DNA from: Herbaspirillum rubrisubalbicans
GTDB lineage: Bacteria; Pseudomonadota; Gammaproteobacteria; Burkholderiales; Burkholderiaceae_D
Length of the DNA: 64,000 nucleotides
NCBI RefSeq assembly: GCF_003719195.1
Contig: NZ_CP024996.1
Coordinates: forward strand, 1,922,001-1,986,000
Direction of reading: 5' to 3'
The notes below the pieces were generated by a model. It was given only the letters and a program-made list of their open reading frames with translations, was not told the DNA's origin and made no database searches. A program made the position numbers and the translations under genes. Position 1 is the stretch's first letter. The number at the start of each line of letters is the position of its first letter. Below, piece by piece: positions 43,116 through 50,505 of this stretch.

Positions 43116-44771
43116 ATGGCGTTGATGATAGTTCTCAAAAGCAAGCGTTTCGTACTCGCAGTGTCACTCGGGCTGGCCGCGCATCCTGCGGCGGTGGTGT
43201 GGGCTGCGGACAAGTTGTCGCCTTCGGGCGAGGCGGCCGTATCAGGCCAGGCCCAGCCGGTCAGGCTGGACAATACCTTGGATACGCCGCCGCAGATCCG
43301 GCTGGGCGCCGATCCGGCCGGGCCGTCGGCTACCGATTACCGTTTGCCGGGTTTGCCGGCCGACACCCCTGCGTCGTCGGCCCAGGATGAGATCCTGTTG
43401 CTGTTGCGCCAGTCCGATCCAGACTTTTCCGGTAACCGGATTGCCCTGCCGCAGATCAGCATCGTCACCGAAGGAGAGACGGTGCCTGACCTGACCCTGC
43501 GCAGCGTGCTCGATCTGGCGCTGGGCAACAGCTACAGCTTTGCCGCCACCGCCGCCCAGGCCGACCAGGCTCGTTACGCGGCCAAGGCCACCGCCGGGCA
43601 GTTGGGACCGACTCTGGATCTGCGGGCGCAGAAGGGCAATGAATATTCCTCGCCGTCATCGGTGCTGGACCCCAACACCGGTCAGATCCAGCGCGCTTCC
43701 TACCACAAGCGCTGGGACGTAACCCTGATCGGCCGTCAGCCCATCTTCGCGCCCGGCTCCTACTACGACTACCGCAAGTCCAGCTCGCTGGCCGACGCCG
43801 CCGACCTGCGTCGCGACGATGCCCGCGAAAACCTGTACTACAACGCCATCAAGGCGTATTACGACGTCATGCGCGCCTATGCCACGCTGTCGTTCTCGCG
43901 CAGCTATGCGCAGCGTATGGGCAGTTTGCTGGATTACATGAGCAAGCGCCTGGAAGGCGGTGGCGCCAGTCGCATCGACTTCGAACGCGTGCGCGGCCGC
44001 TCGCTGACCGCCCAATCGGCGGTGGCCGAGGCCGAGGGCGCGCTGGAAAGCGCCATGGTGAGCCTGAATCAGATCACCGGCCGCAAGATCGAGCAGATCG
44101 AAGTGCCGGATCACATGATGCCGGTGGTGCCCGACACCTCCAAACTGGCCCTGCAGGATATCTACGAGACCAATCCCGGCGTGCGTGCAGCGCGGCGCGA
44201 TGTCGATGCCGCCAACCTGGAGCTCAAGTCGGCGCGCGCCAAGTTCTCGCCCACGCTGGCCGTGGAATGGACCCAGACCAAGACCCGCGGGGCGGGCGGG
44301 GCCATCGATACTACCGACAACAGCCTGCAACTGACCACCGACCGGCGCCTGATGATGGTGGTCACCATGAACCTGCTCAATGGCGGCTCCGACGTGTACT
44401 ACAGCAAGCAGGCCGGCGCCAAGTACGTGGAAAAGAGCAATACCGCGCTGGACCTGGAACGCAAGTTGCGAGAGCAGATCGAGATCAACTACCGCACCTT
44501 GGGCGCGGTGAGAAAGCGCATGGAAATCTCGCGCCAGGCCTATCTCACCAATGCCAACGTGGCCGATGTCTTCCTGGAGCAGCTCTCCACCGGCAGCAAG
44601 CAATTGCTCGACGTGCTGGATGCCTACCAGCAGGCCTACCAGGCACGCATGGATTTTGCCAACCTGCTGTTCCAGCAGGCCGACATCAGTTACCAGATCC
44701 TGCGCAACACCGGTCGCGCCTCGGCACTGGAAACCCTGCCCACGCGGGCGTCAAACAAGACGGGGGAATGA
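43116..44771 (+). CDS. TolC-family outer membrane protein of a type I secretion system
   Basis: A 551-residue TolC-like protein, the outer-membrane channel of the secretion machinery encoded downstream. With the ATG at 43116 it has a signal peptide (LKSKRFVLAVSLGLAAHPAA, cleavage around VWA-AD). A GTG at 43101 behind GGGGAGG is an alternative start and would add five residues. After a proline-rich segment of about 90 residues, two outer-membrane-efflux (OEP) repeats follow, with LTLRSVLDLALGNSYSFAA opening the first and DIYETNPGVRAARRDVDAA the second. The stop overlaps the next start (ATGA). In the SPI-4 comparison this is the SiiC position. Confidence 0.92.
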   Translation: MALMIVLKSKRFVLAVSLGLAAHPAAVVWAADKLSPSGEAAVSGQAQPVRLDNTLDTPPQIRLGADPAGPSATDYRLPGLPADTPASSAQDEILLLLRQSDPDFSGNRIALPQISIVTEGETVPDLTLRSVLDLALGNSYSFAATAAQADQARYAAKATAGQLGPTLDLRAQKGNEYSSPSSVLDPNTGQIQRASYHKRWDVTLIGRQPIFAPGSYYDYRKSSSLADAADLRRDDARENLYYNAIKAYYDVMRAYATLSFSRSYAQRMGSLLDYMSKRLEGGGASRIDFERVRGRSLTAQSAVAEAEGALESAMVSLNQITGRKIEQIEVPDHMMPVVPDTSKLALQDIYETNPGVRAARRDVDAANLELKSARAKFSPTLAVEWTQTKTRGAGGAIDTTDNSLQLTTDRRLMMVVTMNLLNGGSDVYYSKQAGAKYVEKSNTALDLERKLREQIEINYRTLGAVRKRMEISRQAYLTNANVADVFLEQLSTGSKQLLDVLDAYQQAYQARMDFANLLFQQADISYQILRNTGRASALETLPTRASNKTGE

Positions 44772-45544
44772 TGGAGGGCGGCAAGGAACAGAATTTCTGG
44801 CCCGGCTTCGTGGACGCGCTGTCCAATGTGGTGCTGGTGATGATCTTCGTGGTGGTGGTGTTCGTGGTGACCCTGTTCTACTACTCGCAGAAACTGGCGC
44901 AGATGAAGGTCAGCAAGCTGATCTCGCAAGGCCAGGCGCAGGTGGTGGGTGAATCCAAAGCCAAGAAGACCGATACCATCGCCACCGCCGACAGCACCAG
45001 CACGAATAGTGCCGAAACGGCGCGCGAGCGCGAAAAGGCGCAGGAGATCGAACAGTTGAAGCGCGAAGTGGCCAGCCTCAAGGCCAAGCTGGCCGCGCCG
45101 CCGCTGCAATCCGACAACGGCAGCCTGCGCAGCGATGCCGCGCCGTCCAGCCCCAATGCGATCCAGGTCAAGACCGAACCCAACGACAAGCCAGTGGCGC
45201 CGGGCCTGCGCATCGACGCCAATGAAAAGGCCGTCACCCTCAACTTCGATGCCGATTCCACCCAGTTGAATGAAGAGGGCAGTCGTGCGCTCGACAAGAG
45301 CATCGGTGACTGGGTGCGCCGCGCCAAGTCCAGCCAGGGCAAGATCGTGGTCACCGGCGTGATCGGCAGTGGCGCCTACAGCGAGAGCCGGCGCCGCGCC
45401 TACTATCGCACCGTGGCGGTGCGCAACTACCTGATCGACGCTGGCGTGGACAAGGAGCGCGTCACCAGCCGCGTGGCCACCGATGAAAACGGCAGTGGCA
45501 ACGATGCCCGCGTGATCGTGCAATACCAGGCCGCAGCAAAATGA
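44768..45544 (+). CDS. MotB/ExbD-like inner-membrane protein with OmpA-like C-terminal domain (SiiA-like)
   Basis: A 258-residue protein with one membrane segment at about residues 19-38. The acidic residue Asp16, in WPGFVDALSNVV, sits at the start of this segment, where MotB, ExbD and ZorB carry their proton-binding aspartate. A coiled-coil stretch (about 84-109) and a Pro/Ser-rich linker lead to an OmpA/MotB-like domain from about 147 (VTLNFDADSTQL, then AVRNYLIDAGVDKERV). The usual Asp of the peptidoglycan-binding TD-x-x-G segment is replaced (TGVIGSG), while the arginine-rich follow-up is kept. It would pair with the MotA-like protein downstream as an ion-channel accessory of the secretion system, as SiiA does with SiiB in Salmonella SPI-4. 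Coupled by ATGA overlaps on both sides. Confidence 0.85.
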   Translation: MMEGGKEQNFWPGFVDALSNVVLVMIFVVVVFVVTLFYYSQKLAQMKVSKLISQGQAQVVGESKAKKTDTIATADSTSTNSAETAREREKAQEIEQLKREVASLKAKLAAPPLQSDNGSLRSDAAPSSPNAIQVKTEPNDKPVAPGLRIDANEKAVTLNFDADSTQLNEEGSRALDKSIGDWVRRAKSSQGKIVVTGVIGSGAYSESRRRAYYRTVAVRNYLIDAGVDKERVTSRVATDENGSGNDARVIVQYQAAAK

Positions 45545-46914
45545 CGCTCTCGCTCAAGCCCGGCACCGGCCACGGGATCGCATCCCGCAGCAAGGGCTTC
45601 ATGCGCCGCGTGGCGCCGCGCCTGGATCGCCGCCTGGGTGAGCTGCAGGCCATGCCGCGGCCGCGCCTGGCGGTGCTGACCTGCGCGGCCTTATTGGTCT
45701 TGCTGGTGGTGTGGTCCATCTTCGCGCCCATCGACATGGTGGTGCGCGGCAGTGGCCGCATCGTTGCCTCTGAACACAATCAGGTCATCCAGCACCTGGA
45801 GGGTGGCATCGTCTCGGCCATCCTGGTGCGTGAAGGGGCGGTGGTCAAGAAGGGCCAGACCCTGATCTCGATTGCCGATGTGCGCGCCAATGCCGACCTC
45901 GGTGAAGGGCGCGTGAAGATCCTCGGCCTGCGTGCCAAGATCGCCCGCCTGAGTGCGGAAGCCTCGGGTGCTGCCAGCTTGCAGATGCCCGCCGACCTGG
46001 ATCACGACGACCCCGCCGTGCAGAGCGAGCAGGCCGCCTTTGCCGCGCGCTCGGCCAAGCTCATGCAGGAACTGTCGGTGCTGCGCGAACAGGCGGCCCA
46101 GCGCCAGGCCGAACTGGGCGAGGCCATCAGCCGCCAGAAGAGCCAGGCCAGCGAACTGGATCTGGCCCAGCGCCAGTACAAGCTGATCCACAACATGCTC
46201 GAACGCAGCGCCGCTTCGCAACTGGAAGACATCCAGGCCGCCGCCCGCGTGCAGGATGCGCAGAGCAAGCTGGCCGCCAACGATGCCATGATCCCGCGCC
46301 TGAAGGCGGCCATTGCCGAATCGCAGGCCAAGATGGGCGAGGCTGCCTCACGCTTCCGCTCCGACGCCCGCACCGAACTGACCGCCGCCGAAACCGAACT
46401 GGCGCGCCTGCAGGAAGAGATCAAGTCGCGCAATGACCGGGTCTCCCGCTCCGAGGTCAAGGCGCCGATGGATGGCGTGGTCAACCGCGTCATGATCAAT
46501 ACCGTGGGCGGCGTGGTGCGCCCGGGCGACCCCATCATCGAGATGACCCCGAGCGACGACAAGCTGGTCATCGAAGCCCGCATCTCGCCCACCGACCGGG
46601 CCGAACTGGTGCCTGGGGCGCGCGCCCGGGTCAAGGTCTCGGCCTATGACTATGGCGTCTATGGCGCCATGGAGGGCGTGGTCACCGAGATCAGCGCCGA
46701 CACCGTACCGGACGACAACAACCCGCGCGGCGAACGCAGCTATCGCATCAAGATCGCCGTGCAGCGTGGCGACCATGCGTTGCAGCGCAAGCTGGCCCTG
46801 ATGCCTGGCATGACCGCCAGCGCCGACATCATCGTCGGTCGCCGCACGGTGTGGCAGTACCTGATGTCACCGCTGTCGCGCTTCGGCCAGGGTGCCCTGC
46901 GGGAGCCGCGATGA
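45541..46914 (+). CDS. HlyD-family periplasmic adaptor of the type I secretion system
   Basis: A 457-residue membrane fusion protein linking the ABC exporter to the TolC-like channel. A cytoplasmic N-terminus of about 42 residues precedes one membrane segment (about 43-62). The lipoyl-like halves are IVASEHNQVIQHLEGGIVS near residue 74 and RVSRSEVKAPMDGVVNRVMI near 300; a long alpha-helical hairpin rich in Ala, Glu, Gln and Arg lies between. The C-terminal beta-barrel (PTDRAELVPGARARVKVSAY) is present. The family is HlyD/PrtE-type. Start and stop are chained by ATGA overlaps to the flanking frames. Confidence 0.94.
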   Translation: MTLSLKPGTGHGIASRSKGFMRRVAPRLDRRLGELQAMPRPRLAVLTCAALLVLLVVWSIFAPIDMVVRGSGRIVASEHNQVIQHLEGGIVSAILVREGAVVKKGQTLISIADVRANADLGEGRVKILGLRAKIARLSAEASGAASLQMPADLDHDDPAVQSEQAAFAARSAKLMQELSVLREQAAQRQAELGEAISRQKSQASELDLAQRQYKLIHNMLERSAASQLEDIQAAARVQDAQSKLAANDAMIPRLKAAIAESQAKMGEAASRFRSDARTELTAAETELARLQEEIKSRNDRVSRSEVKAPMDGVVNRVMINTVGGVVRPGDPIIEMTPSDDKLVIEARISPTDRAELVPGARARVKVSAYDYGVYGAMEGVVTEISADTVPDDNNPRGERSYRIKIAVQRGDHALQRKLALMPGMTASADIIVGRRTVWQYLMSPLSRFGQGALREPR

Positions 46915-47045
46915 ACCCGCTCATCCTGTTCCATGCACATCTATATCCGTCGCTCAGGCCCATCCACCAAGGCTTTGCGGCTGTTGACGTTTTCTGCACC
47001 AAGCACTTTCCCTGCGTCCTTTTCTCCGAAACCTCGCTCGTATGA
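46911..47045 (+). CDS. 44-codon reading frame linking hlyD-like and motA-like genes
   Basis: This frame starts at an ATG that overlaps the hlyD-like stop (ATGA at 46911-46914) and ends with a TGA that overlaps the ATG of the motA-like gene (47042-47045). It would encode a protein beginning MNPLILFHAHLYPSLRPIHQ with two cysteines (29 and 35) and no clear membrane segment. I do not recognise a family. The double overlap suggests it is translated, either as a small protein or only to couple translation of the next gene, which has no evident ribosome-binding site of its own. Chance is a real alternative. Confidence 0.45.
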   Translation: MNPLILFHAHLYPSLRPIHQGFAAVDVFCTKHFPCVLFSETSLV

Positions 47046-48709
47046 AAAACCTTCGCCAGTTCTACGCACTTGCCGCCATCCCGACACTGCTGCTGTTATT
47101 GGGCGCCTTCCTGTTCCGGGGATTCGTGGGTCATGCGATCCAGATCAATCCCTTCCTGAACCTGTTCATCATCGCCGTGGCCGTATTCGGCGTGAGCCTG
47201 ATCGGCTACAACCTGTACCGCGTCAACTGGGAATACGCCAAGCTGATGCAGTTCTACGACCGCACCAAGGCCGGTGAATCGATGGAAAGCCTGGTCAAGG
47301 CGCCCGAGTTCGACGGCACCGAGATCGGCCAGGTGCTGGTCTCGGTGGCCAGCACCAAGGGTCGGCTGACCTCGCGTATCGAACAGGAAACCATCGAAGG
47401 CTCGCTGCACGACCTGCGCGCCCACCTCGATGCCAAGACCGAGTTCCCACAATTCCTGACCGGCTTCATGATTGCGCTCGGTCTGCTGGGGACCTTCATC
47501 GGCCTGCTCGAAACCCTGGTCAGCACGGCCGCGCTCATCGATGGCTTCGGCAAGGCCAGTGCCGGCGGCGATATGGATGCTTCCTTCATGCACCTGGTGG
47601 CCGACCTGCAAAAGCCGCTGGCCTCGATGGGTACCGCCTTCTCGGCCTCCATGTTCGGCCTGATCGGTTCGCTGGCCCTGGGCCTGACGCTCACGCCCTT
47701 GCGCGCGGCCAGCAAGAAGCTGGTCACCCGTGCCCGCGAATGCATCAGCGACATGGTGCAGCACGTGGTGCATGACATGAGCGGCCCGGCCGCCACCCAG
47801 CGTCAGGGCGTCTCGGAAACCTTCCTGGCCGAATTCCTGCAAGACCTGATGGTATTGCAGCGCGAATCCATCATGGCCGCCCGCAACAGTTCGGAAGTCT
47901 CGCTGCAGGCCGGCATCAAGCTGGAAGGCTTGAACGATCGCTTGAACAATATCGTCCAGCTCTTCAACGACAGCATGGAAGAGTCGCGCAGCCTGCGCCA
48001 GTTGGTGGCCTTCGGCCCGCGGATGCATGAGACGGCGCAGCAGACCCTGGAAGAAATCCGCAACGTCGGCCAGTTGATCAATACCAAGATCACTTCGGCA
48101 CGCGACCTCTCCGACAGTCTGTCTTCGTTGGAAGAACGCCTCTCGGTCAATGGCGACATCGCCAACCGCACCTTCGAAGTACTGCCGCAGATCGTCACCA
48201 CCATCCAGGCCGGCCAACTGGCGCTGTCTTCGGCCCTGACCTCGCTGCAGGCACAGCAGGGCGAAATCTCCAATATGAATGAAAAGAGCGCGCAGAACAT
48301 CGCGCAACTGCCGGCCCTGCTGAACCAGATCTCGGTGCGCCTGGCCGATGAAATGGGCGCCATCCAGTACCAGGGCGAACTGCAGGCCACGGTGGCGGCA
48401 CGCCTGAACGAACTGGGCAGCACCATCGGCGAGAACTCCAGCAACATGGCCCGCGATGCACTCTCGGCACGCCAGTTGCAGATCGACCTGGCCAAGCACA
48501 TGGCGACCCAGAACGATCGCGTCAAGAACCTGGGCGCGATCCCGCAATCGCTGACCTCGATCACCGAAGCCCTGATGCGCCAGAACATCAACTGGCAGAC
48601 CGTCATCGAGGAAATGCGCAGCGGCCGCCAGACCATGGTCAAGGATTTGCGGCTGGAGCTGCGCGAAGCGATCCGCGAACTCACCGCCGCCAATCGCAGC
48701 GGCGCCTGA
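47042..48709 (+). CDS. MotA/TolQ/ExbB-like inner-membrane protein with a long cytoplasmic tail (SiiB-like)
   Basis: A 555-residue protein. Two membrane segments lie at about residues 12-30 and 37-58, then a cytoplasmic stretch, then the MotA/TolQ-type pair at about 139-165 (FLTGFMIALGLLGTFIGLLE) and 195-220 (MGTAFSASMFGLIGSLALGL). The GLLGTFIGL and TAF-S-MFGLIGS motifs are those that line the ion pathway in MotA, ExbB and ZorA. The last 325 residues are polar and helical, rich in Gln, Leu, Ser and Glu, and probably coiled coil. It is the natural partner of the MotB-like protein. Compared with SPI-4 SiiB (about 465 residues by memory) it is longer. Function in gating or energising secretion is inferred. 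Confidence 0.85.
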   Translation: MKNLRQFYALAAIPTLLLLLGAFLFRGFVGHAIQINPFLNLFIIAVAVFGVSLIGYNLYRVNWEYAKLMQFYDRTKAGESMESLVKAPEFDGTEIGQVLVSVASTKGRLTSRIEQETIEGSLHDLRAHLDAKTEFPQFLTGFMIALGLLGTFIGLLETLVSTAALIDGFGKASAGGDMDASFMHLVADLQKPLASMGTAFSASMFGLIGSLALGLTLTPLRAASKKLVTRARECISDMVQHVVHDMSGPAATQRQGVSETFLAEFLQDLMVLQRESIMAARNSSEVSLQAGIKLEGLNDRLNNIVQLFNDSMEESRSLRQLVAFGPRMHETAQQTLEEIRNVGQLINTKITSARDLSDSLSSLEERLSVNGDIANRTFEVLPQIVTTIQAGQLALSSALTSLQAQQGEISNMNEKSAQNIAQLPALLNQISVRLADEMGAIQYQGELQATVAARLNELGSTIGENSSNMARDALSARQLQIDLAKHMATQNDRVKNLGAIPQSLTSITEALMRQNINWQTVIEEMRSGRQTMVKDLRLELREAIRELTAANRSGA

Positions 48710-48735
48710 AGGCGGCCTGAACGCCACCCAGCCCC

Positions 48736-50439
48736 ATGAACGCCAGTCAACCAGTCCACATCGATCAGCCGCAAGCCCTGCAGGACTTGCGCTCGGACCC
48801 GTCTTACCTGACGCTGCTGCGCGCCTATGGCAGCCGCTTCGTGGAAATCATCGTGGCCGGGGTGCTGGTGAACCTGCTGGGCTTGCTGCTGCCGCTGTAT
48901 TCGCGGCTGATCTACGACAAGGTACTGGGCAACCACATCCCCGAAACGCTCTGGGCGCTGACCCTGGGCATGTTGCTCTTCATCGCACTGGAACTGATGT
49001 TGCGCGTCATCCGCGTGTACTACACCGAGCAACTGGCCGGGCGCCTGGATGGCGAATTCGACGAAGTCTCGGCACGTCGCCTGTTGACCGCCAAGGTGCA
49101 GGCGCCGGTGGGTGTGGTGCTGGCGCGCTATCGCGATCTTTCGGCTGCACGCGATCTGCTCTCTTCCAACTACATGCTGCTGCTGGTGGACCTGCCTTTC
49201 CTGGTGCTCTATCTGGTGGTGCTGGGCTTGATCGGTGGCCACATGGTGTGGGTGCTGCTGGTGGGCGGTGGCTTGCTGGTGGGGCTGCAACTGTTGTTGA
49301 AGGTGCCTGCCAATGATTACGCCCATGCCGCCATGAAGGCCGGTACCGGCAAGATCGACAAGCTGGCCAGCATCGTCTATGGCATGGAAACCTTGAAGAC
49401 CACGCCGCTACAGGATCGCCTCATGCGCGCCTTCCTGATCGATGCCGCGACCAACGCCGTGGCCCAGGCCAAGAGCCGCTTCTGGGTCAATACCAGCTAT
49501 GCCGTCTCCTCGGTGGGCTACACCTTGGTCTCGGTGGCCACGCTGGTGGTGGGGGTCTATCTGGTGGAAGAGAACTTGCTGACGGTGGGTGCGCTCATTG
49601 CCTGTTCGCTGCTCATCAGTCGCGCCACCACGGTGCTCTCTTCACTGGCTGCGCTGCTGGGCCGTATCGAGATGTTCCGCCGCGCCCGCGCCGAGTTCGA
49701 CCAGTTGTTCGAGGACCAGCCGCAGCGCGCCAGCGCCGATGTGCTGCGCCAGGAAATGCGCGGCCTGATCCAGGTCGGCAACCTCTTGCTGCATCTGGAC
49801 AAGAAAGAAAATCCAACCCTCAAGAACGTCTCGCTGACCATCCAGCCGGGCGAGAAGGTCGGCATCGTCGGTCGCTCCGGTTCCGGCAAGTCCACATTGC
49901 TGCGCGCGCTGGCCGGGCTGCACCATCCCGATGAAGGCCATGTCCTCATCGATGGCGTGGCCGTGACTGCTTATGCGCCCGAGGTGCGGATGCGCTGCAT
50001 CGGCTTCAAGCCCCAGGAACCCTTCCTTTTCGATGGCACGGTGGCGGCCAACATCTTCATCGGCGACCGCGTGCCGGGCCAGGTGTACGAGGCCGCGCTG
50101 GCGGTGTCTTCGCTGGACGACCTGATTGCGCGTGGCGAGCTGCGCCTGGACCAGGCCATCAAGGCACCCGGCAACCTCTCCGGTGGCCAGCGCCAGATGG
50201 TGGCATTGGCGCGCGTGATCGCGGCCACCCCGCGCGTGTTGCTGCTGGATGAACCCACCACCGGTGTGGACCAGCAAAGCGAGGCCCGCATCATCGAGCG
50301 GCTGGTGGCCTATGCCGGCAACCGCACGCTGGTGGTGGCCACGCACAGTCCAGCGCTGTTGCGCCACGTAGAGCGCATCATCGTCATCGATGGTGGACGC
50401 ATCGTGGCCGATGGGCCGCGCGACCAGATTTTGCAGTAA
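48736..50439 (+). CDS. Type I secretion ABC exporter (permease-ATPase fusion)
   Basis: A 567-residue ABC exporter with an N-terminal membrane domain (about six segments, residues 35-310) and a C-terminal ATPase with Walker A GRSGSGKST near 378, signature LSGGQRQMVALARV near 480 and Walker B VLLLDEPTTGVD. Only about 30 residues precede the first membrane segment, so the C39 or C39-like domain present in HlyB, LapB and many adhesin exporters is absent. That suggests substrate recognition through other elements. It would drive export of the adjacent giant repeat protein with the HlyD- and TolC-like partners. Confidence 0.94.
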   Translation: MNASQPVHIDQPQALQDLRSDPSYLTLLRAYGSRFVEIIVAGVLVNLLGLLLPLYSRLIYDKVLGNHIPETLWALTLGMLLFIALELMLRVIRVYYTEQLAGRLDGEFDEVSARRLLTAKVQAPVGVVLARYRDLSAARDLLSSNYMLLLVDLPFLVLYLVVLGLIGGHMVWVLLVGGGLLVGLQLLLKVPANDYAHAAMKAGTGKIDKLASIVYGMETLKTTPLQDRLMRAFLIDAATNAVAQAKSRFWVNTSYAVSSVGYTLVSVATLVVGVYLVEENLLTVGALIACSLLISRATTVLSSLAALLGRIEMFRRARAEFDQLFEDQPQRASADVLRQEMRGLIQVGNLLLHLDKKENPTLKNVSLTIQPGEKVGIVGRSGSGKSTLLRALAGLHHPDEGHVLIDGVAVTAYAPEVRMRCIGFKPQEPFLFDGTVAANIFIGDRVPGQVYEAALAVSSLDDLIARGELRLDQAIKAPGNLSGGQRQMVALARVIAATPRVLLLDEPTTGVDQQSEARIIERLVAYAGNRTLVVATHSPALLRHVERIIVIDGGRIVADGPRDQILQ

Positions 50440-50505
50440 GCCCGGCCTGACAGTCGGCCAGGGTGTACCGATACAGTTTCGAACGATCTTCGATAGCGAG
50501 GGAAC

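Noticed and set aside
44768..48709. The MotA/MotB-like pair as a Zorya-type defence system
   Set aside because: ZorA/ZorB resemblance is real in layout, but no nuclease or helicase partners (zorC, zorD, zorE) are present and the pair is interleaved with type I secretion genes by ATGA overlaps.
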